DNA of 64,000 bases from Endomychus coccineus (GCA_958510875.1 OY294067.1:232281771-232345770), one strand, 5' to 3'; numbered from the stretch's first letter, positions 21,742-32,639 are shown. A program made the numbers and translations. The notes: generated by a model not told the origin, from the letters alone.

Positions 21742-22680
21742 ATGATGATTGCATCTAACATTTCTCTGTATAATGTTGATCATCCTAGTTATAAGTTATT
21801 TAAAGAAAAACATTTCAATAAATCTTTACCGGAGGAGAGTATATTGAGAAAACAAACTATGGATGAATGCTATGTGGAATGTATTTCAAAAATTAAACGG
21901 AAGTTGGAGGTCAATTTCTTTTATATTATGGTGGATGAAACGACAGATTTATGCTGCAAATATGCAGATGCTATCTTAGGATTGGAATTTTGAAGGAAAA
22001 CTTTCCAAGCAAACCTTATTTAGTTGTTAAAGAATTAGAAAAAACAAACAATTTAACTGGAAGTAGATTTATACAAGATAGTTTAACAAACAGATCTTAT
22101 TCAATGCTGTACCAGTCAATAAAATAGTTCTGATGTTTTCAGATGCTGCGGCATATATGTTAAGAGCTGCTGTTAATTTAAAGATTTTTCATCCCAACTT
22201 AATTCATTGCACTTGTGTCGCACACGGGGTAAATCGAATTGCAGAAGAAATAATAATCAGTTTTCGTTGGTGAATGATTCTATAAATTTTATGAAAGAAG
22301 TTTTCTTGAAGGCTCCGTTGAGGGTGCATATATATAAAGAAAGACTTCCCGGTGTCCCTTTGCTACATAAAGCAGTGATTACAACGTGAGGAACGTGAGT
22401 CGAAGCAGTTTTCTTCTACTTTGAACACTGCAATGGGATAGAATTAGTAATGTCAGAATTTGATGATGATATTTTCGCAGCAATCCGAGAAGCAAAAAAA
22501 ATATTAAAAAATTCGAAATTGAAACAACAAGAGGTAAATGCATGTGAGTCAGTTAAATTAATAGATAATTTAAAGTCAAAAATTGAAGCAGCACATGGAA
22601 ATAAAATATTTTTGGACAAGAATGAAGGTTTCTCGTTTTTATCTGATGTAGCTAAAGTTTTAAATGGGACACCAGAAGGC
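21742..22680 (+). pseudogene. hAT transposase of CGGBP1 type, degraded
   Basis: Pieces in order: SLYNVDHPSYKLFKEKHF and NFFYIMVDETTD (21,742-21,993, with the first catalytic Asp region). Then LMFSDAAAYMLRAA and FHPNLIHCTCVAHGVNRIAE (about 22,130-22,250), with the hAT second-Asp and CxxH-type block. Then KEVFLKAPLRVHIYKERLPG and RGTWVEAVFFYF (about 22,290-22,420). A last frame ends at a TAA just after 22,680. Several stops and shifts separate the pieces, and the N-terminal BED-finger end and the C-terminal dimerisation part are not visible. Confidence 0.75.
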
Positions 22681-23439
22681 TTATAAAATGTTACTTCCCA
22701 GGAGCGTTCTCCATTTTGCTCCATCTCTAACAGAAACACTAGAAAAAAATAAAACAGAAGATCAAGAAATTCGGTTTTTCCAAAATAACTTGAAAGTCGA
22801 AAATGGTATAGGGAATTTCATATTTCATTTGAAAGACTCTTTGGTTACGCTGATTCCCATTTAACCAAAAGTGTATCTATTACAGTTTCCGTTATCCTCA
22901 TGATACACATCCTTATCTTGAACACACTGTATATTTAAATTGATGATTAATAAAACTTGTTCTGATGAGAATTTATTTTCACGTTTATGCATTGTAATAA
23001 ATAATTGAAAATGATAAATTTCCGTCTGCCGCAAACACAGTTTCGATTAGCTAAAATGCGTGTTACGTCCCGATTCTACACTTTGCCTGATGGAAATATG
23101 GCATTATTGTATAATTTAAAAAAGCATATACAAAACGGACGTGATAATGGATAAAGGATTTATAAAAGCTGGTTTTCCACCTTATTTGCGCATTTTATAT
23201 GCTAGAATTTCCCCAATGTGCATCTTCCTGCTTTGTTTCTTGTGCACGCTTCGTGTGCGTGTTTTATTATTGCAGCGGCAGTTACACGGTCTGATTGGCA
23301 TGTGAAAAACCTTGGTATGACATGTGTCTCAATCTTAACAGATACTTCGAGAATCTAATATACATTTCTAGGTCCTCCTTTAACTGCTATTCAAAAATTT
23401 TGATGACACGATTATTTCACATAATAATATATTAAAGCG

Positions 23440-24472
23440 TTTCCGACGATCTATATATCAATAGCGTAGTGGAACAACTTGAAGGTGATAAAAATACATC
23501 TTATGAGAACAATTTTCGGCTTGGAAACTATGATAAACTATATGAATTAATATGTGACACGAACTGGAATGTGTTGTATACTTATAATGATGTCAATGAA
23601 TATGTAGATAGCTTCTATAAGATAATATATTCATTATTTATTAATTCCAAAAATTAAAGTCAAAAAGAGAAAGTGTCTTCATGGTTCACTCTTGAAATAA
23701 TTTCTGATCTGAAAGCAAAAGAGCAAGAGAAATATATCCGGTATTAATCAATGTCGTGTAGACTATATGAATCTTAGATATAAACTCAAAAAAGATATAC
23801 CTACTGTAAAGTCATAGGAAATATATATAAAAAAGTAGAACATGATTTAATCCCACTAAATTTTGGCCTTATGTTTCTACACAAAAAGGTTGCTCACATA
23901 TACTCTCACATATGATACTCTCACATATGAAATATAGTGATAGAGATCTATCGGATAGTGAGTCCATAGTCGAAGCATTTTGCTAATTCATTTAAGAGTA
24001 GGAAACATTGGAGACGCTAAATATAATTATAAAATTTTTTACACTAATCGTTGTACTATTATCACGGAAAATGATATTATTATGTTAATAAATGGAATAA
24101 CAGATTCAAGTTCGGTTGGTTTTGATAAAATACCCGTTTTTTATTAATTAAACCTTTTGTTAAATTATTCAATATTTGTATGCGAACGAGCACATTTTCT
24201 GATGTTTGCAAAGGGTGTAAAATTTGTCCTCTACACAGAAAGGGTGATCGGTCAAATGTCATCTACAGAGCTATGAGCATATAATCCAATATATCTACGG
24301 TTTTTGAAACTATACTTTATAAGAAAATTTACCACTGTGTGCAACATAAAATTACACCATTATAACATGGATTTATGAGGGGGAGGTAGTGGACAAGCAA
24401 TCTTATTCATTTTACTCAGTACGTGTCTGAATCATTGGAACAGTTTCGTGAGGTTCATATAGTCTATTAGTC
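23440..24472 (+). pseudogene. Jockey-like non-LTR retrotransposon, 5' part of interrupted copy
   Basis: A frame from 23,469 carries FRLGNYDKLYELICDTNW, the linker between endonuclease and reverse transcriptase in jockey-like ORF2. WFTLEIISDLKAKEQEKY and DYMNLRYKLKKDI follow across stops. Reverse-transcriptase blocks come next: SSVGFDKIPVF, KGDRSNVIYRAMSI, then a piece equivalent to the QHGFM-RSTT segment and YVSESLEQFREVHIVY. That last piece runs into the insertion at 24,473. It continues at 26,204. There are many stops; it is inactive and 5' truncated. Confidence 0.75.
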
Positions 24473-24923
24473 CAGTCATCCTGGGAAATTTTCTACAGTA
24501 AAAAAATCCAAAAAATTCCAATGGACTTTTTCAACGTATAAGGGGGTATTTTGGTGCGCTAAATACGATGGTATGGTCCAAATTGAGCTACCTGATACGG
24601 AACATGCCGCAAATCACAAATTTATGGCAATTTTTTGGCCATTTTCGGTTTTTTCGAAGATATAACAAAATCTATGCATTTTTATGAAAATAGTCTGGAA
24701 AGCAAAGTTGTAGTGCTTATCAACACTCATCATCTGGTTCAAACTAGATGGCGCTACCATTCTTAGAACTCAAAATATCGCCATTTCAATGTGGCGAAAA
24801 TGACAATTTTCACGTTTTTCGAAGATAGCGCCGAATCTATGCATTTTTATACAAATAGTCATGAGAGCAAAGTTATAGTAGTCAAAAATACCCGTAATCT
24901 GGTCCAAACTAGATGGTTCCACG

Positions 24924-25560
24924 ATGGACAAGTGTCTACTTTGTTTGAAAGTCAGTTCAAGTGAGGTCGTGTTCCTCGATGAATCAAAATTAGCGGCTAT
25001 TACATCATCAATTGAACGCAAACTACGAGTTCATACGAGCCAAGCGTTTATTGAGGATGGTCGAACAAAGGTTGTACGTGAAAGGTGTCTAGAAATATTT
25101 GGAAATTTAGAATTATGCTGGCCACCAGATGACGAATCAACAATGAAACGGTATATATAATATATATTTATGTATACATAATTATTATAATTATTGTGTC
25201 AATATTAAAATTACCTAATCAATTTATTAGATCGATGAGTCATTGTGCGCTGAAGACATTTCTATGAGTAGTATCTATGGGAAGGACTCTTCTTCTATTT
25301 TATCGGACGACCCAAGTTTTAATGATGATGACGAACCGATACAAGGACCAAGTCAATTAGAGCGATCACCTTCAAGGTTTGAATATGATGAGCTTTGTAT
25401 AATATGCGCTAAATATACTTCAGAAGTTTTCATTTCTGCGCAAGCAAAAAAACCCCAAAACAAAAGGGAAAAAAATTGTAAATTCGTTAAAACAGACAAT
25501 GTACTTTATTCCCCGAACATATTCATAGTTGATCCTGAATTAAAAGCGAGACTGATATAG
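24924..25560 (+). CDS. Unrecognised protein in the inverted-repeat element, possibly two exons
   Basis: Two frames fill the centre of the element. The first (24,924-25,160) starts MDKCLLCLKVSSSEVVFLDE, includes KVVRERCLEIFGNLELCW, and is basic in part. The second (from about 25,231 to 25,560) has an acidic, serine-rich start, then DELCIICAKYTSEVFIS, and ends DPELKARLI. Each part has a CxxC pair, so a zinc-binding fold is possible. Between them lies 70 bases of AT-only-like sequence that starts GTATAT and ends TTATTAG, like a tiny intron, but simple joining there breaks the frame. I recognise no family and no catalytic acids. Confidence 0.4.
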
Positions 25561-25584
25561 AAGCTAGTTATCATCAACAGTTAT

Positions 25585-25905
25585 TATTTTTTTGACGCCA
25601 ACACGGCCATATTTTGAGTTTCATGACCGCTGACGCCATCTAGTTTGGACCAGATTACCGGTATTTTTGACTACTATAAATTTGTCCCCCTCACTATATG
25701 CATAAAAATACGCAGGTTTTGTCCTATTTGAAAAAAAGACAAATAGTTATAATTTTTTTGACGCTAAGACGGCCATATTTTGAGTTTCATGACCGCTAGC
25801 GCCATCTAGTTTGGACCAGATTTCGGGTATTTTTGACCACTATAACTTTGCCGTTCACTATCTCTATAAAAATGCATTGATTCGGCCCTATCATCGATAA
25901 ACGCA
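25585..25905 (+). repeat. Tandem pair, about 162-bp unit, at inner edge of the right arm
   Basis: Two adjacent units share TTTTTTTGACGC, ACGGCCATATTTTGAGTTTC, ATGACCGCT, GCCATCTAGTTTGGACCAGA and ACTATAA. The outer unit also belongs to the inverted arm. The unit is the building block of the subterminal region. Confidence 0.7.
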
Positions 25906-26203
25906 AAAATTGCCATTTTCGCCATCTTAAAATGGCTATCTAGTTTGGACCACATGATGAGTGTTGATAAGCACTACAACTTTGCTCTCTAGACTATTTT
26001 CATAAAAATGCATAGATTTTGTAATATTTTCGAAAAACCCGAAAATGGCCAAAAATGGCCATAAATCGGCGATTTGCGGCATGTTCCGTATCCGGTAGCT
26101 CAATTTGGACCATACCATCGTATTTAGCGCACCAAAATACCCCCTTATACGTTGAAAAAGTCCATTGGAATTTTTTGGACACAAATTTTTGCCAGGATGA
26201 TTG

Positions 26204-27180
26204 TATACTCACTTTTCTAAAGCGTTCGAGTGGATCATAAACTGATATTAGATAAACTCCTGCATTTGATGTTTCTAGTGATATCATAGCTTTAATAAGG
26301 TCTTATCTATCCAATAGGCAACAATATGTTGTGCATAATAACTCTGAGTCTGAGTGCTATGATGCTCTGGTGTTTCTCCGGAATCTAACTTAGGTCTCAT
26401 CTTATTTTTGATATTCATTAATGATATAGGAGATATTGTAGAATACTCTAAAATATTGATATTTGCTAATGATATCAAAAATTTCAGGAGTATTGATGAT
26501 GTAAATTACTGTTTAAACCTTCCATCAGAAGTTAATAAAATCTGTAAATCGTCGGTAACGAACTGTTCACATCTTAACATTGAAAAATGTCAGTTTTTGA
26601 TCTACTCAACTACTTCAAATGAAATGACGTTTCCCTACCAAATTGAGAACATCAATTCAAAAGAGATGGATAATATAAGAGATTTGGGTGTGCTATTTGC
26701 CAAAAAACTTAATTTTAATCTACACATGAATAAACTTGTTAAATAAGCCCTTAGCCTATTGAGATTCATGAAACATTGCGGTAAACCATTTACCAACATC
26801 AACGCTATTAAAATGCTCAACTCTCTGCCAAAAAGCAAATTGGAACACTGTTCAATAATTTGGAGTTCTCAATATGGCAAGTATATTCAATTATTAGAAA
26901 AATATCAAAATAGATTTTTAAGATACCTACACTATAACGAGGAAGTGGCTTATCCAACCTATCCAATTCTGAAATCAAGTAATGACTTAAGACTGAAATT
27001 CGACTATACTACATTAGAAACGCGTCGAAATAATTCTCAAATAATTTTCTGTATATGTTATTGAATGAGAAAATTGATGATATGGCTTAAATTAAGTTCA
27101 GAATACCTGATATATGTACAAGACATTCCAGTCTCTCTTTATTTCATATTCCAGCTAGTAGGACTAACAGACACATGATA
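26204..27180 (+). pseudogene. Jockey-like non-LTR retrotransposon, 3' part of interrupted copy
   Basis: It resumes with YTHFSKAFEW, the family's Y-x-D-F-S-K-A-F-D catalytic motif A with His in place of the first Asp. LLFLIFINDIGDIVEYS and ILIFANDIKNF follow; the latter is the FADD motif with Asn in the second-last place. Both changes would abolish polymerase activity. Then come NIEKCQFLIYST, RDLGVLFAKKLNFNLHMNKL and LLRFMKHCGKPFTN, and the C-terminal part LEHCSIIWSSQYGKY and LEKYQNRFLRYLHYN. After stops, a short AT-rich tail runs to about 27,415, where ATAAATTAATAAA may be the 3' end. Confidence 0.8.
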
Positions 27181-27419
27181 AGTCGCCATTAATAAAAATG
27201 TGTATTTCATGTAACAATCGTAGCATACATTTTGACATTTTTTCTGATACTATTGCTGTATTCAGACTAAAATTGGGTGATGATTGAATTATGAACTGTT
27301 ATATTTTATTTATCTTTTATTTGCATATTCTACACTTGTTAGGTTTAGTAAATTCTCTGTAATTGATGTTTTCTAAGAACTGTAAAATTAGGAAAATAAA
27401 AGAATAAATTAATAAAGGG

Positions 27420-28145
27420 GTAATCGGAGTACGATACAGACAAGTACAGAGGGTAGGGTGGTGGTTGAGGTATCATTCGAAACGGGAAAGACTGTAAGTG
27501 TGCCAAAACTATAAAAAAAAGTTATTTCGTTAGACCGGGGTGGGCCACTGAAGTTCTAGGTTATGAACTGTAAGAAAACACTTATGTATGGTATTTGGTA
27601 GACCGCCAGGTTTCACTGGGCGAAGAGAGGACAGTTAGTATTGAATATTATCGCGTAGTGTAAACGTGTATCATCGAGAACAGTACAGAGGGAAGGATGG
27701 CGGTTGAGGTATCGTTCGAAAGGGGTTATACTGTAAACGTGCCAAAAAAAAAATGTTAGGTCAAGATGGGCCACTGAAATTCGAGACTACGAACTGAAAC
27801 AAAACACTTTGATGTATGATGGGTGATAGACCACCAGGTCGCCGTAAGTTATCTTCCACTGAACTAAGATAAAGGACGGTTAGTACTGAATATTATCACG
27901 TGGTGTAAAGCGGTATCAGGGAGAAAAGTACAGAGGGTAGGGTGGTGGTGGTTGAGGTATCGTTCGAAAGGGGCTGGACTGTAGATTTGTCAAAAATTCT
28001 AACAATTCAAAAAAGCTATGTCGTTTGGGCGGAGTGAGTCACAGAAGTTCAAGGTTACGAACTGAGACTAAGCACTCTAATGTATGGAGGGTGGTAGACC
28101 GCCAGATCGCAGTAAGTAAAATGGGCGAAGAGAAAGGACCAGGTT
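27420..28145 (+). repeat. Three-copy tandem repeat, 240-244-bp unit
   Basis: AGTACAGAGGGTAGGGTGG (with small changes) starts near 27,444, 27,684 and 27,928. Each unit continues with TTGAGGTATC.TTCGAAA.GG, a TGGGCCACTGAAGTTC-like part, ATGAACTG, and GTAGACCGCCAGGT. It is richer in G than its surroundings. Units differ by scattered changes and small indels, and it starts directly at the jockey-like 3' end. Confidence 0.85.
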
Positions 28146-29104
28146 TCAGCTTTCTGTAAACATTTTTTTTGAGTGTAATTTAACTTGATCGGGCTGAAGG
28201 GAAGAGTAAAGTGCGTTTATATTCCATTCTATTAATTCATATCCGCATTCAATGCTTCATGGAAATGTCACACAGACAAACATATCTAGATACTTCAGAA
28301 TTATGTTCACAATAAAGGAACGATTTTAATTGGATTCGTGCTCACTAAGACAACTGATTGTTATGTAAATCTATGTGTATTACTCGAGTAAATTTCCTGT
28401 ACAAACTATAAGAACGCAGACGGAATTACATGAATAACAATAATTATAACATTGTTGAAGCTGTATTAGAATGAACGATTCCCTCATACATTTGATGACT
28501 TGCAGGCTATGATACTGGAACGGAACTTTATTGGGGTGACAAAGACAGTTTATTTACACTAATCAATTAAAGCGCACACGGCGGACAAATCAATAAATTG
28601 GATAGACATTTGATGGCATATATCCATTTTATATGCCGGATATCGGAATTAGATGCTTTCAATAGTATTTGTTATAGTGGATACATGTTACCTCACGTTA
28701 CATTTGACATGACACTATTTGTTCAATCGTCCCTTAAATGTACAACAATTGAATCGATATAGTTCGGACTTCACTTTGCCATCTCCCCCATTCAAATCAC
28801 CTAACAATAAAAAGATTGTACTATACATTTTTCGCTCCCCCTACATTAAAGTTAACAGGATGAACTGCTCCCCTACGATTTCATATTGTATGTGGTTAAC
28901 ATTGCATGAGAAATTAATTGCTAGAGTGAGATAAGAAAACCAGTAAATTCAGAAGGTCAACTTTGTTGCTCACTCTTGCATTTTTCCAATAGTAAGTATT
29001 ATATAGATTTGGAATAGGTGGAATGTGGATGGAACACAGAAAACTTTCCAACGGTATCCTCAGAAAGAGTTAACTAAGATATAATTCCATTGATAAGAAA
29101 TAAT
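28146..29104. other. No recognisable gene or repeat
   Basis: A 71-codon plus frame at 28,719-28,934 has no family features. No termini or tandem structure were seen. Confidence 0.5.
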
Positions 29105-29525
29105 CATCCTTATCCACTAAAAATACTATTAAAGTACTGAGGACCTTTCGGCTACCAAGTAACCATCATCAGAGTAAACTAAATTATGAATCAAAATGTG
29201 CGTGTTTAAATACTATTTGGGCATAATAATGTAAATAATGGGTTACCCTCAGCTGGAGATGAATCGGAATTTAATGAATTGCTTTTTCATTTATACATTT
29301 TCATCCCTCTTAAATTACCTAGATATTTGTCTGTACTAGGTTTCAAAAGTGATAAGCTTTCTTGATAAATGGTGTGACCTGTATTCAAAATATGTTTGAC
29401 CCATATGGCATTCTGAACACGACTTGCAATTGATTTTGTAAGTTCCGGATTTGTGAAAATCAGAAACTTTATGAAAGGTGTTGCTTGAACGGTGTTTTAG
29501 CTTGTTCTTACATCTTTAAGCTAAT
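29105..29525 (-). pseudogene. Penelope family 2 tail, minus copy with internal deletion
   Basis: On the minus strand the frame KLKHRSSNTFHKVSDF, HKSGTYKINCKSCSECHMGQT gives the start of a GIY-YIG domain. It then jumps to ILNTGHTIYQESLSLLK in another frame, so part of the domain is deleted. The non-coding tail after it (29,105-29,225) matches the plus-strand copy at 32,350-32,490, including GTAGCCGAAAG and GATTATTTCTTATCAAT. It abuts the broken gag frame of the LTR element at 29,516, on the same strand. Confidence 0.65.
29135..29176 (-). ncRNA. Hammerhead ribozyme motif, Penelope family 2
   Basis: In order on the minus strand: UACU (stem I), CUGAUGA (core), U plus GGUUAC-UUG-GUAGCC (six-pair stem II with one G-U), GAAA (core), GG-U-CC (stem III), CUC (cleavage triplet, NUH), then AGUA (stem I). 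All required boxes are present. The extra U after CUGAUGA also occurs in the family 1 motifs. The plus-strand relative at 32,401 has lost core bases. Confidence 0.65.
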
Positions 29526-30304
29526 TGTATTACTAATTTAGAAAACAAACTATGGAATTCATCAATTATTGGAGAATGATAAGTGAAACTTTTAAGTTTT
29601 ATTGGAGCTGCCAATTGTTGAATCCGGCTCTGTAACTCCTGGATTTCCAATTCCATGGGCTGTCTGGAAATGCTTGGTCCTGAGGGATCTCTATAATTAT
29701 TTACCATGAAACTTGTTATTTCCACTTTCTGGATGTTCGGCCTCAACCGGTCCACCGTTTCAATCTCCATAAGGTTCACTTTCTCCAGTAAGTCCTTTCG
29801 TAGTCCCCTCAGAATGAAATTGACTTGTTGGGATTCTTGCATCTCAGGATCAACACTTCAGCACAACTTTAAAACTTTCTGGAAGTAGTCCCAAGTATCC
29901 TCTTGTTGTTTTTGTTTAACATTCAACAATTCAAAGTAAGTTTGTTCATCGTTAGCAGGACGCCTAAGTGTTTCCTTCAACTTATTACAAGCGATTTGGT
30001 ACGTTAGTTCTTGGTCTTCTAAATCTTCTATCTTGAGAATATCGATGAAATCATACCATTCCAGCAGCCCGGAGGTAAGTTTGCAATTTTGAGAACGATG
30101 ATTTAGAGAGATTGTTGGTGTGATGGTTCGCACAGAACTCAATACACATCGAATATCATAACCACCCTCTAATGGATAGGTTGTATTCATTAATAATCAT
30201 TTTTCATGTTTTGCCGACATCTCGAGCTCTTCTAAAATCTGATCCAACTCAGAAAAACTATCTTCAGACACATCACCGCTAAACTCACTATCTAGGTAGG
30301 ACAT
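29516..30304 (-). pseudogene. Gag-like gene of an LTR retrotransposon
   Basis: From ATG at 30,304 the minus frame reads MSYLDSEFSGDVSEDSFSEL (acidic start) and meets TGA at 30,197-30,199. It continues in the same frame through LEWYDFIDILKIEDLEDQE and ETLRRPANDEQTYFELLNVK to QEDTWDYFQKVLKLC. A frameshift near 29,850 leads to MQESQQVNFILRGLRKDLLE and VEITSFMVNNY. The order acidic N-terminus, DTWDYF helix, then a FI-RGLR-DL block resembles Gag of Ty3/gypsy-type insect elements. No protease, reverse transcriptase or zinc knuckle follows, because the Penelope tail begins at 29,525. It is a broken remnant. Confidence 0.5.
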
Positions 30305-30640
30305 TTTGCTGCAACCGTTTGATTTTTCGATTTAGTGGGAGCTACACCCACAAATATTTATTCACATACGCGCACATCGTACATCATCTTTCGTAATATG
30401 ATTGAAATTTTGATGGAGAATTTCGAAACATAAAGTTTGTGATGTTAGTGGAGATATTTCTTTATAGTTGACTTGACCGTTCATTCCATTCAACATCCGA
30501 AAAAAGAAAAAATCGATAGGATTGGAAGTATCTCTTCGGACACCGCGCAGGTCCATTATTTCACATCGGTATGGTGGAAGTGCGATCCGGTAAAAGTGAA
30601 AATGAAATTCATATAGCACCCAGAAAAAATCCAGTATATA
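30305..30640 (-). other. Leader and possible LTR remnant upstream of the gag relic
   Basis: On the minus strand, sequence before the gag ATG includes GTGAATAAATATTTGTGGGT and GTGTAGCTCCCACTAAATCG. This would be where a 5' LTR end and leader lie. I could not find a second LTR or a convincing tRNA primer site, so the label is tentative. Confidence 0.25.
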
Positions 30641-31529
30641 CGACCTTGGTTTAAGAATAGCACCCGAAATCTAGTGTAATAGGAAATTCATCCTTCTATG
30701 TTTGTTTTTGAACTCGTTTTCTATACCCATAACAATTATCTCCCAATCTTCTTCCGACTGATTGAAATCTCCACCAAAATAAAAACGTATCTATATATGT
30801 GTAATTGCTACTGTTCCCAATAATGAACGATTTGAATTTTCTTGCGATTATCCAATTTTTAGATGAGAATTGCTATATTTTAACGTTTCCCATCAAACCA
30901 GGACCCCACGGTCACAAATTTTTTTGCGTTGTAAACGGTGGTTAGCACACTACGAACACAAATTTCATTCACACACGCACAAATCATTAGTATTTTCAAT
31001 CCAATATTTCTTTTTTATACCATACATTTTATCACAATTTTTTCTGAGCATCATCTCTATCAAATAGACATCGAGTTTGGTTTTTTGCAATTGTAGAAAC
31101 AGCCGCTGGTTGGTGAGCTTTTCATATCTTGTAACCTTTATTTTGGGTTAGCGTCATTTTCTAGTTGGTGTGATCTCAATGGCGGGGAAAGATTTTCCTT
31201 TCAGGTTTTCCACAGTTTTCCGCAAAATTTTTCTAGTTTTGGTTTACTTTGGATTGAATAACGCGACTGCCAACATCTTTTATTTATGAAACGATAATCG
31301 CGTGAACAATGAGCAATTTTGTATGAAAATGACGGAATTAGCCCATTGAATGTGTTTTCCGGGAAAATCACGTCGGATTCATGTTCAGCGACCCAAAAAA
31401 CCCATTTTCTATAAATTAGAAGTTATCTTAAAAAGGAGGATGACTACTTAGCTCAAATCTTACGAATGATTCAAATCAAAAAGAATTTTTTTGATACGAC
31501 CTCTTGCTTTTTTTTAGAGAGTCGGCCAA
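30641..31529. other. No recognisable gene or repeat
   Basis: One 65-codon plus frame (30,870-31,067) lacks family features. Nothing else is supported. Confidence 0.45.
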
Positions 31530-31800
31530 AATCCCCAGCTCATAGACTGCACTATTAGAGTCCAAGTGTATGTCGAAGTACTCTAGTTCGCTCTCTACTG
31601 AATACTATCGCTTTGGATTCATTAGGGTTTAATTTGATTTTCCATCTCTTCTGAGTGGGCGATCAGAGTTAGTTTTGTTTCCTCAAAAGTAGGTAAATCG
31701 TTTATGAAGATATTGAATAATTGGGGTTGCAGTATAGATCCTTGAGGCACACTCGCTGTTTTTAGTGGTCGATACTGTGCTATTTATTTTAACGGTGAAT
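31530..31800 (-). pseudogene. Reverse-transcriptase fragment of a jockey-like element
   Basis: The minus strand encodes TASVPQGSILQPQLFNIFIN followed by DLPTFEETKLTL, matching the VPQGS motif and the stretch before FADD in jockey-like polymerases. The FADD segment is missing. The sequence resumes with WKIKLNPNESKAIVFSRERT, the N-P-x-K/S-[ST]-x-x-[IV]-x-F block. A deletion has therefore removed the active site. Orientation is opposite to the jockey-like copy at 23,440-27,180. Confidence 0.7.
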
Positions 31801-32039
31801 TTCCGATTACTAAAATATGATAAGTACTGGCTCTAATTTGCTTAGTTCGCTACGTTCCAATCTCCTTTTTTGTTTAGAAATTATATTATTATCAAAGATT
31901 GGTGGCAATCATTGTCCAAAGCAATTCGCTGAAGTTCCTCAACTTCGTTGTTATAATTTTGCTGTCTCAAAGGGACGTTCAATAATCTATGAACTAGGCT
32001 ATTAAACGGAGCTATTTCATATCTAAATGGTGTTGCTGA

Positions 32040-32490
32040 ATCTATCTAGGTATACTTGTTTGTTCAAGTGGGTTTTCTTTATATGTCGAAATGCTATGTG
32101 AGTCAAACTAGAAGGAACATTTTAACTCGTTATAAGGTTTGCACATATGATGAAAAATAATGGTGAAAAATTAGCGGTAGCCGAACATATTTTGAAAACA
32201 GGTCACACAATTTCTCAAGAGAGTTTATCACTTTTAAAACACAGCACAGACATATATCTAGGTAATTTAGAAGGGATGGGGATTTATAAGCGAAAAAGTG
32301 ATTTATCAAATTCTAATTTATCTCCAGCTGATGATAACCCATCATTTACATTATCCCCAATTAGGATTTAAACAGGCACATTTTGATTTATAATTCAGCT
32401 TACTCTGATGTCTACTCGGTAGCCGAAAGATCCTGAGTACTTTCATAATATTTTTAGTAGATAGGGGTGATTATTTCTTATCAATAGTGT
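32040..32490 (+). pseudogene. Penelope family 2 tail, plus copy
   Basis: CYVSQTRRNILTRYK (about 32,085-32,135) is the second half of a GIY-YIG motif region (YVGQT-R type). The frame continues to TAA at 32,371 with AEHILKTGHTISQESLSLLK and GNLEGMGIYKRKSDL. The tail (32,372-32,490) matches the minus copy at 29,105-29,225 in inverted orientation. There is no reverse transcriptase, so it is a 5'-truncated copy, the usual product of incomplete retrotransposition. Confidence 0.7.
32401..32439 (+). ncRNA. Degenerate hammerhead motif, Penelope family 2
   Basis: It matches the motif at 29,135-29,176 but has CUGAUG followed directly by UCUACUCGGUAGCC, so the last core A and the first bases of stem II are lost. 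The cleavage triplet reads CUG, and G is not tolerated there. It should be inactive. Confidence 0.6.
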
Positions 32491-32639
32491 TGTAATATAT
32501 CCACAGTGTGAACTCTTTTATAGTTTATAAGATACAATAATAGTATGACAACTCGATGTTATTAGAGTTCCAGGTGTAGATTGCAGACAATATAGTTGGG
32601 ATGATGTTTCAGCTTATTGGTGAGTTATAAATATCTATT

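Larger units (their letters stand above)
20319..22929 (+). mobile_element. hAT transposon, CGGBP1 type, with about 64-bp terminal inverted repeats
   Basis: The left end CAGTGTGTCCAAGATAAGG (20,319) matches the reverse complement of the right end (TCTTGAACACACTG, ending 22,929). The match continues inward for about 64 bases with under ten mismatches (20,319-20,382 and 22,865-22,929). The length is 2,611 bp. Flanking 8-mers TTTTTATA and TATATTTA agree at only five positions; a TA on each side also fits. The coding content inside is hAT, so I favour an old, mutated 8-base target duplication. Confidence 0.7.
24473..26203. mobile_element. 1.73-kb inverted-repeat element inserted in the jockey-like copy
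   Basis: The left end CAGTCATCCTGG (24,473) faces the right end CCAGGATGATTG (ending 26,203). Behind them lie about 400-440-bp imperfect inverted arms, sharing for example AATTCCAATGGACTTTTTCA and GGTGCGCTAAATACGATGG. Inside the arms a motif, CCATCTAGTTTGGACCA, recurs in both orientations (near 24,735, 24,900, 25,640, 25,800 and 25,938). It is each time followed by ACTATAACTTTG-like and TATAAAAATGCAT-like words. The retrotransposon reading frame resumes directly on the far side. Class unknown; no clean target duplication was found. Confidence 0.75.

Noticed and set aside
20319..22929. Calling the CGGBP1-type element a TA-targeting Tc1/mariner element because TA flanks both ends
   Set aside because: The coding pieces inside are hAT transposase; TA on both sides is expected by chance in AT-rich flanks.
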